This document shows, piece after piece, positions 1 through 5,427 of a stretch of DNA of 6,366 nt; the first letter of the stretch is position 1; every line of letters begins with the position of its first letter. Source of the stretch: DAOTVS01 sp034436375. GTDB lineage: Bacteria; Chloroflexota; Anaerolineae; SpSt-313. Both the position numbers and the translations under genes were made by a program. The notes below the pieces were generated by a model, which did not search any database, was not told the origin of the DNA, and saw only the letters and a list, made by a program, of their open reading frames with translations. Where the stretch lies: NCBI GenBank assembly GCA_034436375.1, contig DAOTVS010000271.1, positions 1 to 6,366 on the forward strand, given 5' to 3'.

Positions 1-22
1 AGGGGGCATCCTGCCCCCTTTT
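1..22 (+). terminator. Rho-independent terminator hairpin, possibly bidirectional
   Basis: Perfect 8-bp inverted repeat: AGGGGGCA (1-8), loop TCC, TGCCCCCT (12-19), running into TTTT (19-22). Read on the plus strand this is a compact G+C-rich stem with a short T-run, so it would stop a plus-strand gene coming from outside the window. On the minus strand it lies 35 bases after the HD-gene stop codon and is preceded by AAAA; a T-run for that direction would lie beyond base 1 and cannot be seen. It may therefore be a shared terminator between convergent units. The T-run is short, so efficiency is uncertain. Confidence 0.7.
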
Positions 23-31
23 CATAGCGCG

Positions 32-48
32 CCCACCCCCTCCCCCCC
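32..48 (-). other. G-rich tract in operon 3' untranslated region, potential G-quadruplex
   Basis: On the minus strand this reads G7-A-G5-T-G3, which provides at least four runs of three guanines with one-base loops. Two further G5 runs follow in the terminator stem (18-14 and 6-2). It begins 6 bases after the TAG stop of the HD gene, so it would be in the 3' end of the operon mRNA and in the non-template strand. Folding as a quadruplex is a structural prediction only; the tract could also be a simple low-complexity run. Confidence 0.4.
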
Positions 49-54
49 TACCTC

Positions 55-717
55 CTACATTTCCCCGCTCACCTCTCGCTGCAGCCGCGCAAAGAACGCC
101 TGCATGTACGCGTGGCGCCCCTCGGCGATGCGGCGCGCTGTGGAGGTAAAGAGGGCATCGCGCAAGCGCGCAAGCTTGAAGATGTATTCGTGGACGGGGG
201 TGTGCTCGTCCGTAACGATATCGGCCTGAGCCTCACGGAGGTCGCGTTCAGCATAGCCGGCCGGCACCTCGGCCCAGATGCGCTGGCCCAAGGCACCGGC
301 GACGGCATAGGCGCGGGCAATGCCGATGGCGCCCATGGCATCGAGTTTGTCGGCGTCAAAGAGGACACGCGCCTCCAGGGTACGCGGGGGCTCGCCGCCC
401 CGAAAACGATGGCTGGCGATGGCCTCGGCCACAGCTTCCACAAACGCAGGATCCTGGCCTTGCAGGATCTCTCGGGCGCGCACGGCCCCGGCCTGGGCGT
501 GGCAGGGGCCGCCGGCAAGCTCGGCCGCCCGCTGGATATCGTGCAGCAGCGCCGCGGTGCGCAGCACCGCCAAGTCGGCCCCCTCCGCGGCGCCGATGCG
601 CTCCACCAGTTTGAGCACGCGCAGCACGTGCTCGAAATCATGCGCTGGGCGGCAAAGCCGGCTTTGCCGCGCGTTGGCCCCCTGGTAATGCCGACGCGCT
701 TCCTCTACAGTGATCAC
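55..717 (-). CDS. HD-domain phosphohydrolase (YedJ/YpgQ-like)
   Basis: 220-residue soluble protein of the HD metal-dependent phosphohydrolase superfamily. Visible motif elements in order: H26-D27-F-E-H30 followed by VLRV, LLH59D60 (the name-giving HD pair), H73, H103, and D121-A-D123-K-L-D126, giving the expected H...HD...D metal-ligand pattern. The D-A-D-K-L-D-x-x-G segment and the length are like the YedJ/YpgQ branch, whose members are mostly uncharacterised nucleotide or phosphate-ester hydrolases; the substrate here is unknown. The start is GTG at 717-715, overlapping the TGA of the upstream Lit-like gene (GTGA); a GAGG at 728-725 lies 7 nt upstream and supports it. It is the last gene of the four-gene operon, followed by a G-rich tract and a hairpin. 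Nothing seen suggests truncation. Confidence 0.85.
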   Translation of the reverse strand: MITVEEARRHYQGANARQSRLCRPAHDFEHVLRVLKLVERIGAAEGADLAVLRTAALLHDIQRAAELAGGPCHAQAGAVRAREILQGQDPAFVEAVAEAIASHRFRGGEPPRTLEARVLFDADKLDAMGAIGIARAYAVAGALGQRIWAEVPAGYAERDLREAQADIVTDEHTPVHEYIFKLARLRDALFTSTARRIAEGRHAYMQAFFARLQREVSGEM

Positions 718-1409
718 TTGCGGACCTCACGATGCCTCAGGTAGACGAACGATATCCCACCCAGCACGAGCCCTTCCAGCAACGACAGCCCCCCCAGGAT
801 ATAGGTAGCGTCCATCCAGAAGGGCAGTGGGTAGAACTGGATAAGCGAATCGGAATAGTAAAAGAGCCAGGAATTGCCCTTGAAGAAAACCTCGTGAAAG
901 TGGGTGAAGAAGGAATCAAAGTTCAACAGGGCGCTCAGCAGGATAGCCACGATCAGGCCCACCAACAGTACGCCGCCCAACAGGATGCCCCGCGCCAATG
1001 GGGGCCGCACCTCGCGTCGCCAGAGGGCCACTGCCAGCCCGGCCACAAGCAGGAGCCCGGTGACCCGCCATACCCAAATCAGGCCCCCCAGCACACCTTT
1101 GACGTCGTACATGTGCTGGAGCTCGCGTTGGTTATAGACCGGCTGTCCCGCTATCTGGAACTGGCTGATGTGCCGCCCCTCACGCAGCAACGCGGCATCG
1201 TCGGGCTCCAGCAGATAGCGCACCGATTCCTGCGCCCAGTACAGGCGAGTCTGCGGGTCAAAGCGATCCGAGGGCGGGAAGCCGGGCAGGCTGTACTCGA
1301 AGGACACAAAGGCGGGCCGCATCAGTAAGAGCACATTGCTCGCCGGCAGGAACAGGACGACCGCCAGGGCAGCCAGCCAGCGCACCAACGAGGCCAGAGG
1401 CTTGCTCAT
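714..1409 (-). CDS. DUF1461/TIGR01906 membrane protein, Lit-like (lipoprotein intramolecular transacylase family)
   Basis: 231-residue integral membrane protein with four predicted helices at about 8-29, 107-130, 139-163 and 201-224. Arginine-rich cytoplasmic segments (RREVRPPLAR, 131-140, and the C-terminal RHREVRK) imply both ends inside and two outer loops. The first outer loop ends in ELQH99MYDVKG; the second carries NFDSFFTH170FH172EVFF. These match the two conserved histidine motifs of the family that includes Lit of Enterococcus and Bacillus, which moves the sn-2 acyl chain of diacylglyceryl lipoproteins to the N-terminal cysteine amine, giving lyso-form lipoproteins. Known Lit depends on one histidine in each motif, so H99 and H172 are the likely equivalents. 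ATG 1409 follows a GAGGAG (1424-1419) by 9 nt, embedded in the last codons of the spermidine-synthase-like gene. Family is secure; Lit activity in this organism is inference, as many family members are untested. Confidence 0.82.
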   Translation of the reverse strand: MSKPLASLVRWLAALAVVLFLPASNVLLLMRPAFVSFEYSLPGFPPSDRFDPQTRLYWAQESVRYLLEPDDAALLREGRHISQFQIAGQPVYNQRELQHMYDVKGVLGGLIWVWRVTGLLLVAGLAVALWRREVRPPLARGILLGGVLLVGLIVAILLSALLNFDSFFTHFHEVFFKGNSWLFYYSDSLIQFYPLPFWMDATYILGGLSLLEGLVLGGISFVYLRHREVRK

Positions 1410-1415
1410 ACATCA

Positions 1416-2963
1416 TCACTCCTCTACCTTCCCCTGCCACAAGGCAAGGGCATAGCGCAATATCATGCGGTGAACAACCTGCTCCACGGGCGCCCGGTCG
1501 TCGGTAAAGACCACGCGCTGCGTGGTCCAGGTCTGCAGGCGGCCGCGCGCCCGCGCCACGACCGAGGCCAGGGTGGGGTCTTGCAGCCCATCCAACCGCG
1601 CCTGGATATCGCTCAGCATCGTAGGCTGTATCGAAGCAATCAGCAGATCATTATAATCCTCGGGCGCGTCGAGCAAATAGACGCTGGGGAAGACGGTATG
1701 TACCGTATCGGCCAGGTCGGCCACGAGCGAGCGGTCAAAGCCCGTATGGCCAATATTCATGACCAGCACCCCATCCTCCGTCAGCCGACTGTGCACCTGG
1801 ACAAAGAACTCGCGCGTGGTCAGCTGAAAGGGGATGTAGGGAGGGCGATAGGCATCCAGCGCCACGATATCATAGCGCCTGGGTGTGCGTGACAGGAAGT
1901 AGCGGCCATCCTGGGCGATGGCGTGCACGTTGGGCTCGGTCAGACCAAAGTAGCGCCGCGCCACATCGATGATAGCCGGGTCCAGCTCCACCCCATCGAT
2001 GGGCACGGGGCCGAAAACAGCCGTGTACTCTCGCGCCACCGTACCTCCAGCCAGGCCGATAAGCGCCATGCTGGGTTGAGGGTGCGCCGCCGGCTGGGCG
2101 GCGAAATAGGGCGCTAGCAGGAAAAAGTCAAAGAGGTGCCCGGTAAGCACCTTCTGCGGATCGTAAATCGAGTGGATCCCCAGCCCGTCGTTCAGCAAGA
2201 GCTCTCGCTCGGTGCCCTGTTGCACAACCTCAATATAGTTGTACGAGGACTCGTGTTCATAGAGCACCGTAGCGCCAGTAGAGCTGCGGATCAGGCCGCC
2301 CCGCCCCAACCACCAGGCCAGGGCCAGCCCGGCGGCCAGCGCCAGGGCGAGCCAATGGCCGCGCCGCTCCCACGTCCAGCGGCATACGCCCCCCAAGAGC
2401 ACCAACCCCACGCCCAGCAGGAGGAGCGTCTCACGCGTGCCGATGGCCGGAATGAAAAGCAGAACCGGCGCCAGCGTGCCCACAATGCTCCCCGCCGCCG
2501 AGAGAGCTGAAATGCGCCCGGCGGTGCTCCCGGCATCATCAACCGCGCGGATGGCTACGCGCACGGCATAGGGCGAGACGGCCCCCAGAAGCAACACTGG
2601 CGGCGCAAAGATCAGGAGCACGCCCACAAAGGCCCAGGCCAGGAGGCCGAGCTGTAGCTCCGCCCAGCCCGTGCCCGCCAGCCCCAGCACCACTCGCGAC
2701 AGGAGAGGAACACACCCCACCCACAGCCCAGCCCACATCAGCAACTGGGCCAGGGAGCCTGGCTTGGGGGAGCGGTCGGCCCAACGGCCGCCCAGGGCAG
2801 CGCCTAGCGTGAGGTAGATCAGGATCAGGCTGATCAGCACCGCCCAAACGAGCTGGGAATCGCCGAAATAGGGCGCCAGCAGCCGTGAGGCGCACATTTC
2901 CACCGCCATGGCCGCGCCGCCTGCGCAAAAGACGAGAATCTTCAGCAGGCCGGGTCGATTCAT
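1416..2963 (-). CDS. Membrane-fused spermidine-synthase-like protein
   Basis: 515-residue fusion. The N-terminal part (about 1-220) is hydrophobic with roughly seven membrane helices near 8-30, 38-58, 71-93, 104-128, 155-174, 178-195 and 203-220; the C-terminal part is a spermidine-synthase-type Rossmann domain. Seen there: YNYIEVV (241-247), the nucleotide-binding loop GLAGGTVARE (303-312), VELD (325-328) for ribose, QDGRYF (351-356) near the adenine, YDIVALDAY (364-372), LTTREFF (381-387) and VFTDDRAPVE (485-494). Classical aminopropyltransferases have a D-S-S-D-P type motif where this has D370-A-Y-R-P-P-Y-I-P, so true spermidine synthesis is doubtful; the substrate is unknown. ATG 2963 was chosen because it overlaps the stop of the PIG-L gene (ATGA); an upstream in-frame TTG at 3008 would add 15 residues and is less likely. 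No strong ribosome binding site is visible, so translational coupling is expected. The gene ends 6 nt before the Lit-like start. Confidence 0.85.
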   Translation of the reverse strand: MNRPGLLKILVFCAGGAAMAVEMCASRLLAPYFGDSQLVWAVLISLILIYLTLGAALGGRWADRSPKPGSLAQLLMWAGLWVGCVPLLSRVVLGLAGTGWAELQLGLLAWAFVGVLLIFAPPVLLLGAVSPYAVRVAIRAVDDAGSTAGRISALSAAGSIVGTLAPVLLFIPAIGTRETLLLLGVGLVLLGGVCRWTWERRGHWLALALAAGLALAWWLGRGGLIRSSTGATVLYEHESSYNYIEVVQQGTERELLLNDGLGIHSIYDPQKVLTGHLFDFFLLAPYFAAQPAAHPQPSMALIGLAGGTVAREYTAVFGPVPIDGVELDPAIIDVARRYFGLTEPNVHAIAQDGRYFLSRTPRRYDIVALDAYRPPYIPFQLTTREFFVQVHSRLTEDGVLVMNIGHTGFDRSLVADLADTVHTVFPSVYLLDAPEDYNDLLIASIQPTMLSDIQARLDGLQDPTLASVVARARGRLQTWTTQRVVFTDDRAPVEQVVHRMILRYALALWQGKVEE

Positions 2964-3763
2964 GGGCGTACCCGGCGAGATCCGGCGAGGGATCCCCCTA
3001 CACGCCAAAAGCGCTCTGCAAGGCCCCCCGGCAACAGGCCCTGTGCATAGGCCCGCACACGCCGCGGCATGGCGCCATCCTCGAACAGCGAGCTCATCTG
3101 TGAGGCATAGCAGGCGATAGCCTCGATCTTGGCCTGCAAGGCCTCTTCGGTCATGGGCTCCAGCTGCGCCTGCCAGGCATCGCCGGTCGCCGCCAGGGCC
3201 GCCTGCAGGCGCTCGGGCTCCTCGGCATAGGGATAATCCTCATAATAGCACAGGTCCCAACCACGGGCCGCGAGCCGGCGCGAGGCCCACTGCAAGAGCT
3301 GATGATCGACATGATGGCCGGCCGTGAGCAGGGAATAGATGGTCGCCGGGCGCTCGCGTGCACAATAGGCCTGCAGGCGAGAGGCGAGCGCCTCGACCAA
3401 CGCCGTGCGCTCGCTGGGATGCACATCACCGAAAATGGCATCACGATCGACATAGTAGGGTTGGCCGCTGCCCGGGTCGCGGCGAAATACGCAATCCGGA
3501 TACTCCCAATGCTCTCCAGAGGCGCCGAGGCGGCTGAGCGCTGCCCGGTCCTCGGCCCGCCGCAGGCCCACCGGATCAGCCTGCCCATGCCAGCGCTGTT
3601 TGAGTTCCTCGGCAAATGCGGAGCCATCGCCGGGCGGCGGATCACCGGCGAAGACGGTGAGCACACGCGCCTCATCGCCGGCGCGCGCCTGACGATAGAT
3701 CAGGCCGCCGCAGGAAAGGACGGCATCATCGAGATGGGGAGACAGATAGAGATGGAGCGCCAT
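2960..3763 (-). CDS. PIG-L/LmbE family deacetylase
   Basis: 267-residue soluble zinc-dependent de-N-acetylase family protein. The N-terminal metal motif SPH10LD12D13AVLSCGG and the second motif GH150HVD153H154 give the expected zinc ligands (H10, D13, H154) and the general-base aspartate (D12). YYEDYPYA (173-180) and KIEAIACYASQMSSLF (212-227) are also typical of the family. Characterised relatives remove the acetyl group from N-acetylglucosamine-linked compounds (GPI precursors, mycothiol, bacillithiol, antibiotics); which substrate is used here cannot be told. ATG 3763 is supported by an AAGGAGGG (3778-3771) 7 nt upstream. It is the first gene of the operon, about 20 bases downstream of the predicted transcription start, and its TGA overlaps the ATG of the next gene. 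No signal peptide, so cytoplasmic. Confidence 0.88.
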   Translation of the reverse strand: MALHLYLSPHLDDAVLSCGGLIYRQARAGDEARVLTVFAGDPPPGDGSAFAEELKQRWHGQADPVGLRRAEDRAALSRLGASGEHWEYPDCVFRRDPGSGQPYYVDRDAIFGDVHPSERTALVEALASRLQAYCARERPATIYSLLTAGHHVDHQLLQWASRRLAARGWDLCYYEDYPYAEEPERLQAALAATGDAWQAQLEPMTEEALQAKIEAIACYASQMSSLFEDGAMPRRVRAYAQGLLPGGLAERFWRVGGSLAGSRRVRP

Positions 3764-3770
3764 GGCGTTG

Positions 3771-3778
3771 CCCTCCTT
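3771..3778 (-). promoter_or_regulatory. Ribosome binding site of PIG-L gene
   Basis: AAGGAGGG on the minus strand, 7 nt before ATG 3763. It is an almost complete anti-Shine-Dalgarno match and fixes the start of the first operon gene. Confidence 0.85.
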
Positions 3779-3790
3779 GAGGTTGGCGCC

Positions 3791-3819
3791 ATTATATCAT
3801 CCTGCCCCATAGGGGACAA
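3791..3819 (-). promoter_or_regulatory. Sigma-70-type promoter of the PIG-L/Spe-like/Lit-like/HD operon
   Basis: On the minus strand: -35 TTGTCC (3819-3814, 4 of 6 consensus bases), a spacer of exactly 17, and a perfect -10 TATAAT (3796-3791). Transcription would begin near 3784, giving a leader of about 20 nt containing the PIG-L ribosome binding site. This is the best promoter in the window and sits in a relatively A+T-rich patch of otherwise GC-rich DNA. It would drive all four tightly packed genes down to base 55. Confidence 0.78.
3805..3815. repeat. Palindrome CCCCATAGGGG inside the operon promoter
   Basis: Perfect 4-bp arms around ATA, lying in the spacer and overlapping the last two bases of the -35 box. 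Its place is where a repressor or a spacer-twisting activator would bind, so it is a candidate operator. The arms are short and G/C-only, so chance is possible; no regulator gene is in the window. Confidence 0.3.
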
Positions 3820-3960
3820 GTAGAGGAATTGTGAAGCTTGCCACCGAGTAGTGACCCTCTGAGGCATGGCCGGGCTATATGCTCCGCCGTTACCCGGCCT
3901 GAACCCAGGAAGGGGGTTAGCGTGCTGGGCCAGGTTGGGGTAATGCCCGGGCAAGGCATA
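3820..3960. other. Non-coding gap between the beta-sandwich gene and the operon promoter
   Basis: No open frame here looks like a gene. The stretch holds several small dyads: GGCCGGG/CCCGGCC (3868-3874 with 3893-3899, loop 18), AACCC/GGGTT (3902-3906 with 3914-3918, loop 7) and the 10-bp palindrome TGCCCGGGCA (3944-3953), which lies 7 bases after the stop of the small upstream gene. None is followed by a T-run on the minus strand, so none is a clear terminator, though one must presumably separate the two transcripts unless there is read-through. Confidence 0.5.
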
Positions 3961-4347
3961 TCAGGAGGTGCGAGGCTTGGGGCACATACGGGCCAGGAGC
4001 CGGAAGGAGAGGTCATAGAAGATGATTGGGCCGCAGCTCAAGTCGGGATGGGGCCAATGCACGGCGTTGAGCCCGCGCACCAGCGCTCCTAAAGGCACGC
4101 TGGGCCAGCCGCCGTCACCGTGTTCGGGGGGATTCTCTTCGGTGATGCGAATCTCCTCCATTGGCCCGGCGGGCGCCTCGCATTCCCAATAGCCGAGGGC
4201 ATCGGTCGCCAGGGTGGCCAGCCACTGCCAGCTTCCATTCACGAGCCGGTAGACACGCACCACCGCACCCGAGATGCCAATGCTCGTGCCGGCCTGCCGC
4301 ACGTAGCCAAAGATGCGCTGCATCTGCGTTCCACTGCCCTCTGCCAT
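3961..4347 (-). CDS. Hypothetical protein with a carboxypeptidase-regulatory/SdrD-B-like beta-sandwich
   Basis: 128 residues; not recognised as a named family. The central part resembles a prealbumin-like or Cna-B-like repeat: IFGYVRQ (12-18), GISGAVVRVYRLVNGSWQ (24-41), ATLATDALGYWECEAPAG (44-61) and IRITEENPP (66-74). This is the usual G-x-V...G-A-x-V-x-V-Y...T-D-x-x-G-Y-W/F...P-x-G pattern of such domains. The rest (GALVRGLNAVHWPHPDLSCGPIIFYDLSF) may complete the fold. Such domains are normally secreted or part of surface proteins, but no signal peptide or membrane helix is seen, and an in-frame stop lies just upstream of the ATG, so the N-terminus cannot be extended with ATG, GTG or TTG. 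Only a weak GAGG precedes ATG 4347; Met9 is an alternative start. Codon use looks like its neighbours. It sits alone between two 100-200 base gaps. Confidence 0.6.
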   Translation of the reverse strand: MAEGSGTQMQRIFGYVRQAGTSIGISGAVVRVYRLVNGSWQWLATLATDALGYWECEAPAGPMEEIRITEENPPEHGDGGWPSVPLGALVRGLNAVHWPHPDLSCGPIIFYDLSFRLLARMCPKPRTS

Positions 4348-4472
4348 GTCTGCGCCTCGCGCTCTGGATTCGGTCTGATTTCACATGTTAGACATGGAAA
4401 GGGCACCACAAGTTTCATCCCGTGGGTGGATGCACCGGCTATCAGGCAGGCATCAGTACAGAAAACGGGGGC
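4348..4472 (-). other. Non-coding gap upstream of the beta-sandwich gene
   Basis: 125 bases between the methyltransferase stop and the small gene. A -10-like TAACAT (4390-4385) is present on the minus strand, but no good -35 box stands at the right distance, so a promoter is only a possibility. No hairpin with a T-run is visible after the methyltransferase stop. Confidence 0.3.
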
Positions 4473-5084
4473 TCAGGCCGAGACCACGGCCGCCACCACC
4501 GCCACGGGCAGCCGGTATAAGAAAAGCGTCTGGGCGGAGCGCACCCGGAAGCCAGCGCCGGCCAGCGCTTGCTCCACGGGAATCGGCCGGCAGTCGATCA
4601 CGCTCGGGAAGGCATGGTGCAGCCGCCCGTACAGCCGCGCAACGGCGCCGGGCCGCGCCACTCGAGAGAGGGCCACCGCCGCCAGCCGGCCGCCGGGGCG
4701 CAGCACACGCCGGCATTCCCGCAGGACGAGAGGGATCTCCCCCTCGCTAAAGAGCTCGAGCGTAAAGCTCAGCAGGAGGCCATCGAAAGCAGCCGCCGCA
4801 AGAGGCAGGCGGCGGGCATCCCCACACACCACACTTCCCTGCCCAAGCCGTGCGCGGGCGCGCCGGCACATGCCAGGGGAAAGGTCCAGGCCGGCGACCC
4901 GCCCCTCTGGCCCGACGGCCTGCGCCAGGGCAGGCAGCACCTGCCCCGTGCCGCAGCCGAGGTCCAACACGGCCTCACCCGGCTGCACAGCCAAGGCGCG
5001 CAGCCCCGCCTCACGATAGGGGCGCTCGCTGGCGGCAAAGAGGTCGTACCAGGGGCTCAACCGGTCATAGTTGGCTTGCGCCAA
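4473..5084 (-). CDS. Class I SAM-dependent methyltransferase (methyltransferase type 11, UbiE-like)
   Basis: 203-residue soluble protein. YDRLSPWYDLF (6-16) is the N-terminal signature of UbiE-like methyltransferases. Motif I is VLDLGCGTGQ (39-48), the acidic ribose-binding residue is in GLDLS (65-69), GDARRLPL (88-95) contacts the adenine, FDGLLLSFTLE (100-110) is motif II, and VLRPGG (127-132) precedes the next strand. SAM binding is therefore secure; the acceptor (lipid, quinone or small molecule) is not identifiable. The C-terminus ends in a hydrophobic LPVAVVAAVV, which is short for a membrane anchor. The start is TTG 5084-5082, chosen because TAAGGAGG lies 7 nt upstream and the SAM-domain N-terminus is complete from there. 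The flanking gaps suggest an independent transcription unit. Confidence 0.85.
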   Translation of the reverse strand: MAQANYDRLSPWYDLFAASERPYREAGLRALAVQPGEAVLDLGCGTGQVLPALAQAVGPEGRVAGLDLSPGMCRRARARLGQGSVVCGDARRLPLAAAAFDGLLLSFTLELFSEGEIPLVLRECRRVLRPGGRLAAVALSRVARPGAVARLYGRLHHAFPSVIDCRPIPVEQALAGAGFRVRSAQTLFLYRLPVAVVAAVVSA

Positions 5085-5091
5085 TGCGGCG

Positions 5092-5099
5092 CCTCCTTA
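5092..5099 (-). promoter_or_regulatory. Ribosome binding site that decides the TTG start of the methyltransferase
   Basis: TAAGGAGG on the minus strand, 7 nt before TTG 5084. No ATG or GTG in frame lies at a usable distance, so this strong site is the reason to accept the rare start codon. Confidence 0.8.
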
Positions 5100-5177
5100 T
5101 CACACAGGATACCAGGAGGGCAGAATCCTATCCAACGCCTCGCCACCCTGTTATTCCGAGTACCCCATGGCACCCAA

Positions 5178-5200
5178 CGTCATGTGGATGGCACATGACG
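5178..5200. repeat. Perfect 9-bp hairpin CGTCATGTG/CACATGACG
   Basis: Arms CGTCATGTG (5178-5186) and CACATGACG (5192-5200) are exact reverse complements around a 5-base loop GATGG. There is no T-run on either side, so it is unlikely to be an intrinsic terminator. It lies about 95 bases upstream of the methyltransferase start and 8 bases outside the 108-bp inverted-repeat element. It could be an operator, an RNA hairpin in a leader, or part of a composite repeat. Confidence 0.6.
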
Positions 5201-5208
5201 CTCCTGTC

Positions 5209-5316
5209 GTAGTGGCGGCCTTAGCCGCTCAACCCGCTCGAGCGCACAAAGTGATGAGCGACACCGCTAAGTTTTGGGACTGATCAACCAGCTTGAGGGG
5301 CTGAAGCCGCCACTAC
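5209..5316. repeat. 108-bp element with terminal inverted repeats, MITE-like or dispersed intergenic repeat
   Basis: The ends are imperfect 24-bp inverted repeats (5209-5232 and 5293-5316, 21 of 24 matches). The outer 11 bases, GTAGTGGCGGC and GCCGCCACTAC, match perfectly. Inside are a 10-bp palindrome CGCTCGAGCG (5235-5244) and a 14-base direct repeat with 2 mismatches (5229-5242 and 5284-5297). The left arm can also fold on itself as GCGGC-CTTA-GCCGC (5215-5228). There is no open frame, and no clear target-site duplication flanks it, so mobility is inferred from shape only. As RNA the whole element would form one long stem, which might block or process read-through from the GTPase gene. Confidence 0.6.
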
Positions 5317-5427
5317 AAGGCCTTCGTCAGGCGGCGCAGTGTGCGGTGGCCCTTGTGGGTGCCAGCCGTAGCGAGCACCTGGCCAGGCCTTCTGAGCAGC
5401 CGCTACCATGGCATGGCGAATCTGGCC
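5317..5427. other. Non-coding stretch downstream of the GTPase gene
   Basis: No gene is supported here. It contains small dyads only: AAGGCCTT (5317-5324) next to the repeat element and CCATG-G-CATGG (5407-5417 region) just after the GTPase stop. No hairpin followed by a T-run on the minus strand was found, so the end of the GTPase transcript is not located. Confidence 0.4.

Noticed and set aside
112..744. Long plus-strand open frame opposite the HD gene
   Set aside because: The minus-strand frame has a full HD motif set, whereas this translation shows no recognisable family.
732..1328. 198-codon plus-strand open frame opposite the Lit-like gene
   Set aside because: Glutamine/proline/histidine-rich antisense shadow of a hydrophobic membrane protein; no motif.
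2964..3008. TTG at 3008 as the start of the spermidine-synthase-like gene
   Set aside because: It would overlap the PIG-L gene by 49 bases and add a polar 15-residue leader; ATG 2963 in the ATGA overlap is the better start and begins just before the first membrane helix.
3302..3823. Plus-strand open frame opposite the PIG-L gene and its promoter
   Set aside because: Antisense to a gene with clear zinc-binding motifs; no domain of its own.
3868..3899. GGCCGGG/CCCGGCC inverted repeat as a terminator of the small hypothetical gene
   Set aside because: The loop is 18 bases and no T-run follows on the minus strand.
4120..5019. 299-codon plus-strand open frame
   Set aside because: It lies antisense across the methyltransferase and the beta-sandwich gene, has an arginine/proline/serine-rich low-complexity translation with no motif, and is explained by GC-rich codon bias of the real genes.
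5106..5135. Possible methyltransferase promoter TTGGAT-N18-TATCCT on the minus strand
   Set aside because: Only 3 of 6 and 4 of 6 consensus matches, and the -10 box is only a few bases from the ribosome binding site, leaving almost no leader.
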